64,000 bases of DNA from JAHEJE01 sp965216335 (GTDB taxonomy: Bacteria; Pseudomonadota; Alphaproteobacteria; Rhizobiales; Aestuariivirgaceae): positions 2,790,001-2,854,000 of the forward strand of contig OZ244154.1 in assembly GCA_965216335.1 (NCBI GenBank), written 5' to 3'. The notes beneath the pieces are model-generated. The model did no database searches and had not been told where the DNA came from. It was given only the letters and a program-made list of their open reading frames with translations. Shown here one piece after another: positions 33,221 to 41,370 of the stretch. How positions within the stretch are numbered: position 1 is the stretch's first letter; each line of letters starts with the position of its first letter. The position numbers and the translations under genes were made by a program.

Positions 33221-34945
33221 ATGCAAAAAAACAAAACAACAGATTGTCGGGTCAAAACAGCGGTAAGATCCTGCTGGGCCGCCTGGACAGCCATAGGCTT
33301 TTTTTCGTTGCTCTCAAGCCTGCTGATGTTGACGGGCGCGCTCCTGGCCCTGCAGGTTTACGACCGTGTTCTAGCCAGCAAATCCATTCCGACACTGGCA
33401 GCCCTGACCGCATTGGCCATCGCACTAATCGTGATCATGACAGTGTTCGACCTGATCCGCGCCCGCATGCTGGCCCGAACCGGTGCCCGGCTGCGTGAAC
33501 AACTCAGCGATGCCGCGGTCGGCGCATCTTTGACCCGTCCCGCCGCCAGCGGCTTGCGTTCGGGCCGCTGCGATCCGGCCCGCGACCTGGACCAGGTCAC
33601 GGCCTTCGTGTCCGGCTTCGGGTGCCTGGCGCTGTTTGACATGCTGTGGGCGCCGGTCTTTGCGCTTGGCGCCTACTTCATCCACCCCGTCCTGGGATAT
33701 TCGCTCGGAGCCGGTTACCTGTTCCTACTGGCCGCGGTCCTGGTGGCCCGCGCCGGATTGCGGCGGCCGCTCGCCGCCATGGGTCAGCTTGAGCGTGAGC
33801 GCACTGCGTTCAGCGAAGCTGCCAGACACGGATCAGGCACCCTCATGACCATGGGCCTGGCGCACAATCTCAACGAAAGCTGGCGCACGTCAGCGCACCG
33901 GTATGACAGCCTGCAGGGCGCGTTCTCGGATCGCCGGGCGTTCCTGTTCAGCCTCGCCAGGATGACCCGCACCGGTCTGCAACTCGGCTGTCTTGCTCTG
34001 GCCGCCTACTTCGCAGTCCAGGGGGAGATTTCCGCAGGGATGATGATGGTCGCGTTCCTCATCGTACCGCGCGCGCTCGGTCCCTTCGAGAAACTGGTGA
34101 CACACTGGCAGGAAGTTTCGCGCGCGCGCTTGGCCTACCGCCACCTCACTGAGGCGTTGCTCGCAGCGCCGCAAGACCTGCCGACCACGCGTCTCGAGCC
34201 GGCCTCTAAATCACTCACGGTTGCCGGACTGTCGATCGTGCCGCCGGGGGCACAGGCTCTCAGCGCCGACGGCGTCGGATTTGCGCTGGAAGCCGGTGAA
34301 GGCCTTGGGATCATTGGCCCAAGCGCCAGCGGCAAGTCGTCACTGGCCCGCGCCCTGGTGGGCATTTGGCCGGCCGCCCGCGGCGAAATCCGCCTCGACG
34401 GCGCCACCCTCGATCAGTGGAATGCCGACACGCTTGCCGAGACCGTTTCCTACCTGCCCCAGGATGTTGAGCTGTTCGATGGCACAGTTGCCCAGAACAT
34501 TGCCCGCTTCGACCCCAAGGCCGAGGCCGCCGACATCATCGCTGCGGCAAGGCAGGCCGGCATTCATGAACTGGTGCTGGCCATGCCGCACGGCTACGAG
34601 ACCCGCATAGGTCCGGATGGCGCGACCCTGTCGGCCGGTCACCGCCAGCGCATCGGCCTTGCCCGCGCTCTGTACCGCGAGCCTTTCCTGATTGTCCTCG
34701 ATGAGCCGAACGCCCACCTGGATGCAGAAGGCGAAGAGGCGCTGAACCTGGCCCTCAAGGCCCAGCGCGCCCGCGGCGCGATCGTGATTGTCGTTGCACA
34801 CCGCCCCAGCGCTATCGTAGAGCTCGACAAACTGCTGATGCTTGCTGCCGGCCGCCAGACCGCGTTCGGTCCCAAGGACGAAGTCCTGGCCCAGGTTGCG
34901 CAGGCTCCAAGAACCGGTTTGAAGGTTGTAGGTGAAAAGTCATGA
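33221..34945 (+). CDS. Type I secretion system permease/ATPase (PrtD-like)
   Basis: About 574 residues. The N-terminal half has six membrane segments (SLLSSLLMLTGALLALQVYD onward). The C-terminal half is an ABC ATPase: Walker A GPSASGKSSLARALVGIWPA near residue 370, Q-loop SYLPQDVELFDGTVAQNIA, signature LSAGHRQRIGLARALY (a variant of LSGGQ) and Walker B FLIVLDEPNAHLD. There is no N-terminal C39 peptidase domain, so substrates would be RTX or adhesin-like with C-terminal signals. The start is either this ATG or the TTG at 33212. Its stop overlaps the HlyD-type adaptor start. No outer-membrane TolC gene or substrate gene is in the window. Confidence 0.9.
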   Translation: MQKNKTTDCRVKTAVRSCWAAWTAIGFFSLLSSLLMLTGALLALQVYDRVLASKSIPTLAALTALAIALIVIMTVFDLIRARMLARTGARLREQLSDAAVGASLTRPAASGLRSGRCDPARDLDQVTAFVSGFGCLALFDMLWAPVFALGAYFIHPVLGYSLGAGYLFLLAAVLVARAGLRRPLAAMGQLERERTAFSEAARHGSGTLMTMGLAHNLNESWRTSAHRYDSLQGAFSDRRAFLFSLARMTRTGLQLGCLALAAYFAVQGEISAGMMMVAFLIVPRALGPFEKLVTHWQEVSRARLAYRHLTEALLAAPQDLPTTRLEPASKSLTVAGLSIVPPGAQALSADGVGFALEAGEGLGIIGPSASGKSSLARALVGIWPAARGEIRLDGATLDQWNADTLAETVSYLPQDVELFDGTVAQNIARFDPKAEAADIIAAARQAGIHELVLAMPHGYETRIGPDGATLSAGHRQRIGLARALYREPFLIVLDEPNAHLDAEGEEALNLALKAQRARGAIVIVVAHRPSAIVELDKLLMLAAGRQTAFGPKDEVLAQVAQAPRTGLKVVGEKS

Positions 34946-36255
34946 AACGGAACGTCCCGTCCAAGTCGCAGAGATCGCTCAACCGCCATCTCCTGGTTGG
35001 CGTCCTGGTCTGCCTGCTTCTGGTCGGCGGCTTCGGCGGCTGGTCTGCTTACGCCCGTATCTCCGGCGCGGTCATCGCTCCCGGCGTCATCATCGTTGAC
35101 GGGCAGCGCAAGCAGGTCCAGCACAAGGAAGGCGGCATCATCGGCGACATCCTCGTCAAGGAAGGCGAGCAGGTGGCAGCCGGCCAGCAGCTCATCCGCC
35201 TCGACGACAAGCTGCCGCGCGCCAATCTCGGCATCATCACCAAGCAATCCGACAAACTGATGGTGCGCATCGCCAGGCTGAGCGCCGAACGCGACCGGGC
35301 CGACAAGATCACCTTCCCCCCTCAGATCATCGATCGTCTGCCGGGTGACCCCGATCTTGCCGCAGCAGTCGCCGGCGAGAAGTCACTGTTCTCTGCCCGC
35401 GTCAACATCGTGCAGTCGCAGAAGCAGCAAACCGACGAACGTGTCGCCCGCCTGAAGGAAGAGATCGTCGGCCTGGCCGCCCAGCGCGATGCCAAAAAGA
35501 CCGAGATCGATTTTATCGAAGAGGAACTGAGCGGTCTGGAGAAGCTTCACAAGCAAGGCCACGTCACCCTCACCCGCATCATCGCCCTGAAACGCCAGCG
35601 CACCCGCCTGAAAGGCGAGTTGGGTCAGTTCATCGCCAACATCGGCGCTGCCCGCGGCCGCATCGCCGAGGTCAAGATCCAACTCACCCAGTTCGAGCAG
35701 CAGGCCCTGGCCGAGGTTGCCCGCGACCTGAGAGAGGCAGAATCCTCTCTTACGGAACTGCAGGAACGCCGTGTTGTTGCCGAAGATCAGCTCAAGCGCC
35801 TCGATATCAACGCACCGGTCGCCGGCATCGTCCACGAATTGCAGGTCCACACCATCGGCGGCGTCATTCCGCCAGGAGCCCTGATCATGTCCCTCGTGCC
35901 GCTGCAGGACAGCCTGTTTGTGCATGCTCAGGTCTCGCCGACCGACATCGATCAGTTGCACGTCGGCCAGCGGGCCCGCATCCGCTTCCTGGCCTTCAAC
36001 CAGCGTACGACGCCTGAGTTCGACGGCACCGTTGACCGCGTCTCGGCCGATCTGAGCACGGATCAGAACACCGGGCGCTCCTATTACACGGTCCGCTTGA
36101 AGTATGACCTGCCCGAGCAACGCTCCGACGAAGAGTTCCAGGTCGTGCCGGGCATGCCGGTCGAGGTTCTCGCCCAGACCGCGGACCGCACGGCGCTCAG
36201 CTTCCTGGTCAAGCCGGTCACCGATCACCTCAGCCGGATGTTCCGCGAAGAATAA
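34942..36255 (+). CDS. HlyD family type I secretion periplasmic adaptor
   Basis: A 437-residue membrane-fusion protein. A single N-terminal membrane anchor (HLLVGVLVCLLLVGGFGGW) is followed by a barrel/lipoyl segment (GVIIVDGQRKQVQHKEGGII, GDILVKEGEQVAAGQQLIRL), a long coiled-coil hairpin (residues 95-270) and the closing barrel half (LKRLDINAPVAGIVHELQVH, VEVLAQTADRTALSFLVKPV). This is the standard PrtE/HlyD layout linking the ABC transporter to a TolC-like channel. Translation is coupled to the ATPase gene by an ATGA overlap. Confidence 0.93.
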   Translation: MKRNVPSKSQRSLNRHLLVGVLVCLLLVGGFGGWSAYARISGAVIAPGVIIVDGQRKQVQHKEGGIIGDILVKEGEQVAAGQQLIRLDDKLPRANLGIITKQSDKLMVRIARLSAERDRADKITFPPQIIDRLPGDPDLAAAVAGEKSLFSARVNIVQSQKQQTDERVARLKEEIVGLAAQRDAKKTEIDFIEEELSGLEKLHKQGHVTLTRIIALKRQRTRLKGELGQFIANIGAARGRIAEVKIQLTQFEQQALAEVARDLREAESSLTELQERRVVAEDQLKRLDINAPVAGIVHELQVHTIGGVIPPGALIMSLVPLQDSLFVHAQVSPTDIDQLHVGQRARIRFLAFNQRTTPEFDGTVDRVSADLSTDQNTGRSYYTVRLKYDLPEQRSDEEFQVVPGMPVEVLAQTADRTALSFLVKPVTDHLSRMFREE

Positions 36256-36289
36256 GATCAGCGGCGCGAATAGCGGCAGAGTGGCCGGA

Positions 36290-37567
36290 TCACGCTGCCG
36301 GATCGAAGGCGATGAGAAGCGCCGAAAGGTCATCTTCGAACCGGTCGGAGCCGGTTTCAGCGCACATCATCTCCAGCAGTCTGCTGTCCCAGCCCGGCAA
36401 ACCCTCCGCTCGTGCAGTTGCAATCAGCTCCATCACCCGCGCCTGGCTGATTGGTTTGCCGTCCTTGCCGAGGCAATCGACAATGCCGTCCGAATAGAGC
36501 AGCAGACCGTCACCGGCCATGAGTGTGAGCGCAACGGTCTCGAACTCGGCCCGCGGCATCAGACCAATCGGCAGACCGCCATCTCCCGCAAGTTCTACGC
36601 TGCCGCCGGACCGCAGCACAGCAGGGTTCTGATGTCCGGCCTGGCACAGGCTCACGGCGCCGGTCCGGGTGTCGATCCGTGCAAACACCATGGTGAAATA
36701 CTGGTTCGTCTCGCTGTCACCCTGAAATTCCTCGTTCAGCCGGCTGGCCACATCGTGCGGTGCCAGCGGCTGGTAAACTCCGTCCGCAGTTGCTTCAAAG
36801 GCAACATTCTTGCTGCGGTCGTGCCGGTTGAACATCTGCGACAGCGAAACCGCCATGAGCGCGGCGGCCACGCCGTGGCCGGATACGTCTATCGAATAGG
36901 CCGCAATTTCATGCTCTCCCAGCTCGAAGTAGCCCATCAGATCGCCGCTGACGTGATTGCATGGCTTGAACAAGGACGCCACCGGCAGGCCGCCACACTG
37001 CGCATAGGCGCACGGGATGCAGGATTTCTGCACCCCTGCCGCAACTCTCAGGTCCTGCTCGAGTTCCGCATGGATCTTCGACAGTGCAGCATGTGCGCGC
37101 ACCACCGTCTCATGCTTGTCTTTCAGGTCGTTCTGCAGAGACAGTATCCGCTCGCCCGTCCTCAGCCGGGCAAGCAGTTCTTCCCCGTCCACCGGCTTGA
37201 TCAGATAGTCGTCCGCACCGGCGCCCAGCCCCTCGACCACGTCGTGCGTATCGGTCTTCGATGTCAGCAGAATGAAATAGGCGTAGTCGTCGCGATCGAT
37301 CTTGCGGATTTCCGAGCAGAGTTCCGGCCCGCTGAGGCCGGGCATCATCCAGTCGCTGATGACGATCGAGAAGGGTTGCTGCTTGAAAACGGCAAGGGCC
37401 TCTTGCCCATCTGCTGCGTAGCACACCTCGTAGCCCCACTTTTTCAGCATGGCTCCGATCGTCACGCATTGCGAGCGCGAGTCGTCCGCAATCAGAACCC
37501 GGCGGCGGTCGCCGGGGACCGGCACTGCCAGTTCGTCTGATGACTGCAGCGTCGTTGAGTTCAGCAT
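36290..37567 (-). CDS. Response regulator with SpoIIE/PP2C-type phosphatase domain (RsbU-like)
   Basis: A 425-residue two-domain protein. Residues 22-140 form a receiver domain: RVLIADDSRSQCV, the phospho-acceptor Asp in IVISDWMMPGLSGPEL, and LIKPVDGEEL with the conserved Lys. A short coiled-coil linker (residues 145-175) leads to a PP2C/SpoIIE domain (GDLMGYFELGEHEIAAYSID, VSGHGVAAALMAVSLSQMF, GDGLLLYSDGIVDCLG, DRFEDDLSALLIAF) with its metal-binding aspartates. Such proteins dephosphorylate anti-sigma antagonists when the receiver is phosphorylated. No partner anti-sigma or STAS gene is adjacent. It converges with the HlyD gene. Confidence 0.9.
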   Translation of the reverse strand: MLNSTTLQSSDELAVPVPGDRRRVLIADDSRSQCVTIGAMLKKWGYEVCYAADGQEALAVFKQQPFSIVISDWMMPGLSGPELCSEIRKIDRDDYAYFILLTSKTDTHDVVEGLGAGADDYLIKPVDGEELLARLRTGERILSLQNDLKDKHETVVRAHAALSKIHAELEQDLRVAAGVQKSCIPCAYAQCGGLPVASLFKPCNHVSGDLMGYFELGEHEIAAYSIDVSGHGVAAALMAVSLSQMFNRHDRSKNVAFEATADGVYQPLAPHDVASRLNEEFQGDSETNQYFTMVFARIDTRTGAVSLCQAGHQNPAVLRSGGSVELAGDGGLPIGLMPRAEFETVALTLMAGDGLLLYSDGIVDCLGKDGKPISQARVMELIATARAEGLPGWDSRLLEMMCAETGSDRFEDDLSALLIAFDPAA

Positions 37568-37688
37568 TGACCACCCCGTGATAGTTTCGGGGTATATAAC
37601 CTATAATAGTAAAAACTTACCAAATACACTCATAAAGAGAAAACGCAGTGGTGCGGAGAGGGCAGGTTCCGCGCGCCGGGCAGCGCCC

Positions 37689-38666
37689 TCAAACCGGCTT
37701 GCCCTCCACCGAAAACACATAGCGGGCCGAACAGAATTCGCAGGTCACGGTGATTGTGCCGTCTTCGGCCATGTCGTCGCGGTCGGCCTGTGAAAACCCG
37801 GCCAGCATCTCGCCGACCTTGTCCTGCGAGCACGAACAGCCGCGCGTGAAGCTGGTTGCGGGAAACACCCGCACGCCGTCCTCATGGAACAGCCGGTAGA
37901 GCAGGGTCTCCGGCGTGATTGTCGGGTCGATCAGTTCGTGGTCCTCGACGGTGTCGAGCAGCAGCCGCGCCTTGACCCAGTTGTCGTCCTCCGGCGTGTC
38001 GTCCTGGTGCCCCTCAGGGGCATCGCCGGATGTCAGCGGCATGGCGCTTGCGCCGCCGTCCTCGGGCAGATGCTGCACCATGATCGCCCCGGCCCGCCAG
38101 CTGTCGAGGCCGGCCGCGCCGCGGCCCGCCAGCGGTCCCGCGGTCAGCCGCAGCCGCGTCGGGATCTGTTCCGACTGGGCAAAATAGCTGTGGGCCGCGT
38201 CGCTCAGCGCCCCGCCGTCCAGCGGCACGATGCCCTGATAGCGCTCGGTGTGTTCGCCCTGGTCGATGGTCATCGCCAGATGGCCCGTGCCCAGCAGCGC
38301 CGCCGCGCTCATCGCGCCGGACTGCGCCAGCCGCTCGACCGCGTCTGCATCGAACTGGGCATAGCCGCGCACCATGCCCGGGGTATTGTAGTCGGCCACC
38401 AGCATGCTGACCGGCCCGTTGCTCGACGTCTGCAGAATGAACTTGCCGTCGAACTTCAGCGACGCGCCCAGCAGACCGGTCAGGCTCACCGCCTCGGCCA
38501 GCAGCGCCGACACCGGTGCCGGATAGTCATGCCGCTGAATGATGTCGTCGACCACCGGCCCCAGCCGCACGACACGGCCGCGCACCCCCAGCGTGTCCAC
38601 GGTAAACGGCAACACCAGGTCATCGGCAGCGATCTCGATCTTTGCACCGCGCTTGAGGTCCGTCAT
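37689..38666 (-). CDS. hslO: Hsp33 redox-regulated chaperone
   Basis: A 325-residue Hsp33. The C-terminal redox switch shows all four zinc cysteines as GCSCSQDKV and TCEFCSARYVF. The N-terminal chaperone core includes LLGASLKFDGKFILQTSSNG, TGHLAMTIDQGEHTERYQGI and the YFAQSEQIPTRLRL linker. Under oxidative unfolding stress the zinc is released and the protein becomes a holdase. It lies 126 bp downstream of argF on the same strand, an arrangement common in alphaproteobacteria. A tandem GC-rich repeat fills part of the gap. Confidence 0.94.
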   Translation of the reverse strand: MTDLKRGAKIEIAADDLVLPFTVDTLGVRGRVVRLGPVVDDIIQRHDYPAPVSALLAEAVSLTGLLGASLKFDGKFILQTSSNGPVSMLVADYNTPGMVRGYAQFDADAVERLAQSGAMSAAALLGTGHLAMTIDQGEHTERYQGIVPLDGGALSDAAHSYFAQSEQIPTRLRLTAGPLAGRGAAGLDSWRAGAIMVQHLPEDGGASAMPLTSGDAPEGHQDDTPEDDNWVKARLLLDTVEDHELIDPTITPETLLYRLFHEDGVRVFPATSFTRGCSCSQDKVGEMLAGFSQADRDDMAEDGTITVTCEFCSARYVFSVEGKPV

Positions 38667-38747
38667 CTCAGTTCAATCCCATCGCCAATACCTGCCCAAG
38701 AGGAAACCCGTTGCCGTCGCCCCACGACACACCCGTCGGCAAAACCA

Positions 38748-38797
38748 CCGCCAGTGCCGCCGGCACCGCCAGTGCCGCCGGCACCGCCGGCACTAGT
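38748..38797. repeat. 18-bp tandem repeat between argF and hslO
   Basis: The 18-bp unit CCGCCAGTGCCGCCGGCA occurs twice in a row (38748-38765, 38766-38783), followed by a partial third unit CCGCCGGCA. It runs into the last codons of argF. A variable-number tandem repeat is possible. Confidence 0.7.
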
Positions 38798-39713
38798 CGG
38801 CCAGGCACCAGGCCAGAATGCCCTTTTGCACGTGCAGCCGGTTTTCCGCCTCGTCGAACACCACCGACTGCGGCCCGTCGATCACGTCGGCCGTCACCTC
38901 CTCACCGCGATGTGCCGGCAGGCAGTGCATGAACACGGCATCCGTCTTGGCGCCCGCCATCAGGTGTTCGTCGACCTGATAGGGCTTGAGCAGGTTGTGC
39001 CGGTTGGTCTCATCGGTCTGGTTCATCGACAGCCAGGTATCCGTCACCACGCAGTCGGCCCCGGCCACCGCCTCCTGCGGGCTCTCGCTCACCGTCACCG
39101 GCGCATTGTTGTCCTTTACCCACTGCAGCATCTCCCGGGCCGGTTGCAGCGGTTCGGGACTTGCGATCCGCAGGTCGAAGCCGAACCGCGCCGCGGCGTG
39201 CATCCATGACGTCGTGACGTTGTTGCTGTCGCCGCTCCAGGCCACGGTAAGCCGGTCGAGTGCCCCCTTGTGCTCCTGCAGCGTCATCAGGTCGGCCATC
39301 ACCTGGCATGGGTGCGAGGCATCGGTCAGCCCGTTGATCACCGGCACGGTCGCGTGCTGCGCCAGCTCCAGCAGCGTTTCGTGCCCGAAGGTGCGGATCA
39401 TGATGGCGTCGACAAAGCGCGACAGCACCCGTGCCGTATCCGCCACGCTTTCGCCGCGTCCCAACTGCAGGTCGTCGCTCGACAGGATCAGCGATTGCCC
39501 GCCGAGCTGGCGGATCGCCACATCGAACGACACGCGGGTGCGCGTCGATGGCTTCTCGAAGATCATCGCCAGCACCCGCCCTTCGAGAGGCGCATCTGCA
39601 TCGCGCCTGCCGCGCGGCAGCCCGGTCCGTGCCTGCTTCATGGCGCGCGACCGCTCCAGCAGCTGCTTAAGCTGTGCAGTGGAAAAATCGCTGATATCGA
39701 GAAAGTGCTTCAC
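38793..39713 (-). CDS. argF: Ornithine carbamoyltransferase
   Basis: A 306-residue anabolic ornithine carbamoyltransferase. The carbamoyl-phosphate site is FEKPSTRTRVSFDVA near residue 55, then HPCQVMADLMTLQEH near residue 130, the ornithine-binding DTWLSMNQ region, and FMHCLPAHRGEEVT near residue 270. It joins ornithine and carbamoyl phosphate to form citrulline. It lies 32 bp downstream of argD, so argD-argF are a single transcription unit, probably continuing into hslO. The coding end overlaps a GC-rich tandem repeat. Confidence 0.96.
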   Translation of the reverse strand: MKHFLDISDFSTAQLKQLLERSRAMKQARTGLPRGRRDADAPLEGRVLAMIFEKPSTRTRVSFDVAIRQLGGQSLILSSDDLQLGRGESVADTARVLSRFVDAIMIRTFGHETLLELAQHATVPVINGLTDASHPCQVMADLMTLQEHKGALDRLTVAWSGDSNNVTTSWMHAAARFGFDLRIASPEPLQPAREMLQWVKDNNAPVTVSESPQEAVAGADCVVTDTWLSMNQTDETNRHNLLKPYQVDEHLMAGAKTDAVFMHCLPAHRGEEVTADVIDGPQSVVFDEAENRLHVQKGILAWCLAD

Positions 39714-39745
39714 GGTCGAACCAAGAGTTTCGTTGCAAACGGGCC

Positions 39746-40945
39746 TTACGCCTCAGCGGCCGTGCCGGAGTCCTGTCCGCGCAGGTGCCGGCAGGCAGTC
39801 TCGATGCGGTCCACAGCGTCGTCAAGATCGTCGTCGCCGACGATCAGCGGCGGCAGCAGCCGCACCACGTTGTCGCCGGCACCGACCGTCAGCAGGCGGG
39901 CATCGAGGCAGCGCGCCGCAAGCTCGGTATTGGCCACCCGGCACTTGATGCCGATCATCAGCCCCTCGCCGCGAACCTCCTCAATGATGTCCGGATACTC
40001 GTCCTTCAGGCGGGCAAGTTTCTGCGTGAGCTTCACGCCGGTCTGCCGTACCCGTTCCATGAAGCCGTCGTCCAGCATGACGTCCAGAACCGCATTGCCG
40101 ACCGCCATGGCCAGGGGGTTGCCGCCATAGGTCGAGCCATGTGTGCCCGCGGTCATGCCTTTCGCGGCATCTTCCGTTGCCAGGCAGGCCCCGAGCGGAA
40201 ACCCGCCTCCGATCGCCTTGGCCGCCGCCATGATGTCCGGCGTCACGCCCGACAGTTCGTGGGCAAACAGCCGGCCCGTCCGGCCCATGCCGCATTGCAC
40301 CTCATCGAAGATCAGCAGCAGGCCGTGCTCGTCGCACAAGCTCCGCAAGGCCCGCAGCACCCGGGCCGGAACCGGGCGGATGCCGCCCTCGCCCTGTATG
40401 GGCTCGATCAGGATGGCCGCTGTCGCCCCGCCGATCGCCGCCTTGGCCGCATCGGCATCGCCGAACGGCACCTGGACGAAACCCTCGCTCTTCGGCCCGA
40501 AACCGTCGAGGTACTTGTCCTGTCCGCCGGCCGCCAGTGTCGCCAGCGTGCGGCCGTGAAAGGCGCCTTCGAAGGTGATGATTTCGAAACGTTCCGGTGC
40601 CCCCGAAACGGCGTGGAACTTGCGTGCCATCTTGATTGCGCATTCCATCGCTTCGGCGCCGGAATTGCTGAAGAACACCGTATCCGCAAAGCTGTTGTCG
40701 ATCAGCCGCTTGGCCAGCCGCTCCCCGTCGGGGATCTGATACAGGTTCGAGGTGTGCCACAGCTTGCCGGCTTGCCGCGTCAGGGCATCCACCAGGTGCG
40801 GGTGGGCATGCCCCAGCGCGTTGACCGCGATGCCCGCACCGAAGTCCAGATACTCGTCACCGCCCGAGGTGAACAGCCGTGCGCCCTCGCCTAGTTCAAA
40901 GGCAAGATCGATCCGGGCATAGGTCGGCAGCAATGGCGAAATCAT
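39746..40945 (-). CDS. argD: Acetylornithine aminotransferase
   Basis: A 399-residue class III PLP-dependent aminotransferase. Motifs include LTSGGDEYLDFGAGI-type N-terminal contacts (LFTSGGDEYLDFGAGIAV), FSNSGAEAMECAIKMAR, FHGRTLATLAAGG, LLIFDEVQCGMGRTG and the PLP lysine in IMAAAKAIGGGFPLG. It makes N-acetylornithine in arginine synthesis and may also act on succinyl-diaminopimelate. The ATG chosen (MISPLLPTYARIDL) is where the family aligns; an upstream open frame of 19 codons is ignored. A candidate leader peptide and terminator lie 60-205 bp upstream. Confidence 0.94.
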   Translation of the reverse strand: MISPLLPTYARIDLAFELGEGARLFTSGGDEYLDFGAGIAVNALGHAHPHLVDALTRQAGKLWHTSNLYQIPDGERLAKRLIDNSFADTVFFSNSGAEAMECAIKMARKFHAVSGAPERFEIITFEGAFHGRTLATLAAGGQDKYLDGFGPKSEGFVQVPFGDADAAKAAIGGATAAILIEPIQGEGGIRPVPARVLRALRSLCDEHGLLLIFDEVQCGMGRTGRLFAHELSGVTPDIMAAAKAIGGGFPLGACLATEDAAKGMTAGTHGSTYGGNPLAMAVGNAVLDVMLDDGFMERVRQTGVKLTQKLARLKDEYPDIIEEVRGEGLMIGIKCRVANTELAARCLDARLLTVGAGDNVVRLLPPLIVGDDDLDDAVDRIETACRHLRGQDSGTAAEA

Positions 40946-41005
40946 CGGCTTAGTGTCCCGTACAGCGCATGCCGGGCACACGCTGGCGCCCCGGAATGGC
41001 AAACT

Positions 41006-41031
41006 AAAAAAGCCGCCGGGTCATCGGCGGC
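41006..41031 (-). terminator. Intrinsic terminator in the argD leader (candidate attenuator)
   Basis: Read on the minus strand, GCCGCCG-ATGACC-CGGCGGC forms a 7-bp all-GC stem with a 6-nt loop, followed at once by six T. It points towards argD and lies 61 bp upstream of its start, so it would stop transcripts before they enter argD. The loop contains the stop codon of a 43-codon leader frame. Confidence 0.7.
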
Positions 41032-41152
41032 GCAAGTCCGGGCGCTCTTTATATTCGCAAGGCATCGTCGGGTCAATGTGGCCTTGGGGCCCGCCGAAAG
41101 CCGCGCGGCCCATCGGCGGGCCACGATATCCACCTGAGTCAGAACGCCGCAT
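41021..41152 (-). CDS. Candidate arginine-rich leader peptide upstream of argD
   Basis: A 43-codon frame with ATG, an AGG-type ribosome-binding site 6 bp upstream, and a peptide that begins MRRSDSGGYR and ends ERPDLRRR. The last three Arg codons (CGC CGC CGA) and the stop TGA fall inside the 5' arm and loop of the intrinsic terminator before argD. That placement is what ribosome-mediated attenuation by arginine supply would need. The alternative is chance: a GC-rich stem naturally spells Arg codons, and a conserved small protein is also possible. An overlapping 63-codon frame (40942-41133) seems less likely. Confidence 0.35.
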   Translation of the reverse strand: MRRSDSGGYRGPPMGRAAFGGPQGHIDPTMPCEYKERPDLRRR

Positions 41153-41174
41153 GGACGCCTGATTCGCCGGTTTG

Positions 41175-41189
41175 TTAACCTTACTTTAA
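41175..41189. promoter_or_regulatory. CtrA-type binding site upstream of gcrA
   Basis: TTAACCTTACTTTAA is a perfect TTAA-N7-TTAA full site, the CtrA consensus. It lies 182 bp upstream of the gcrA start. GANTC sites (CcrM methylation target) occur nearby at 41136, 41161 and 41363. In Caulobacter CtrA represses gcrA, which makes this placement meaningful. Confidence 0.65.
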
Positions 41190-41261
41190 CGCTGAGGCCA
41201 AGCGCAAAACTGGGGAAAACCAGCAGAAAGCATCAAACACGGCTTGTTGTTGTTTTCAAAG

Positions 41262-41305
41262 ATATAGTAGTTTCGGGCCCAGTAAATACGAGATGTAGTA
41301 GTTTC
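41262..41305. promoter_or_regulatory. Direct repeats in the gcrA promoter region
   Basis: TAGTAGTTTC occurs at 41265-41274 and 41296-41305, each preceded by GAT plus one base. The spacing is 31 bp, close to three DNA turns, so a protein could bind both on one face. They lie 66-106 bp before the gcrA start. Confidence 0.45.
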
Positions 41306-41370
41306 ACACGGTGGCGATAGAGGCAGAGTGCGCAAGGCTGAGCCAGTGCGCAATCAAGGAGGGATTCTGC

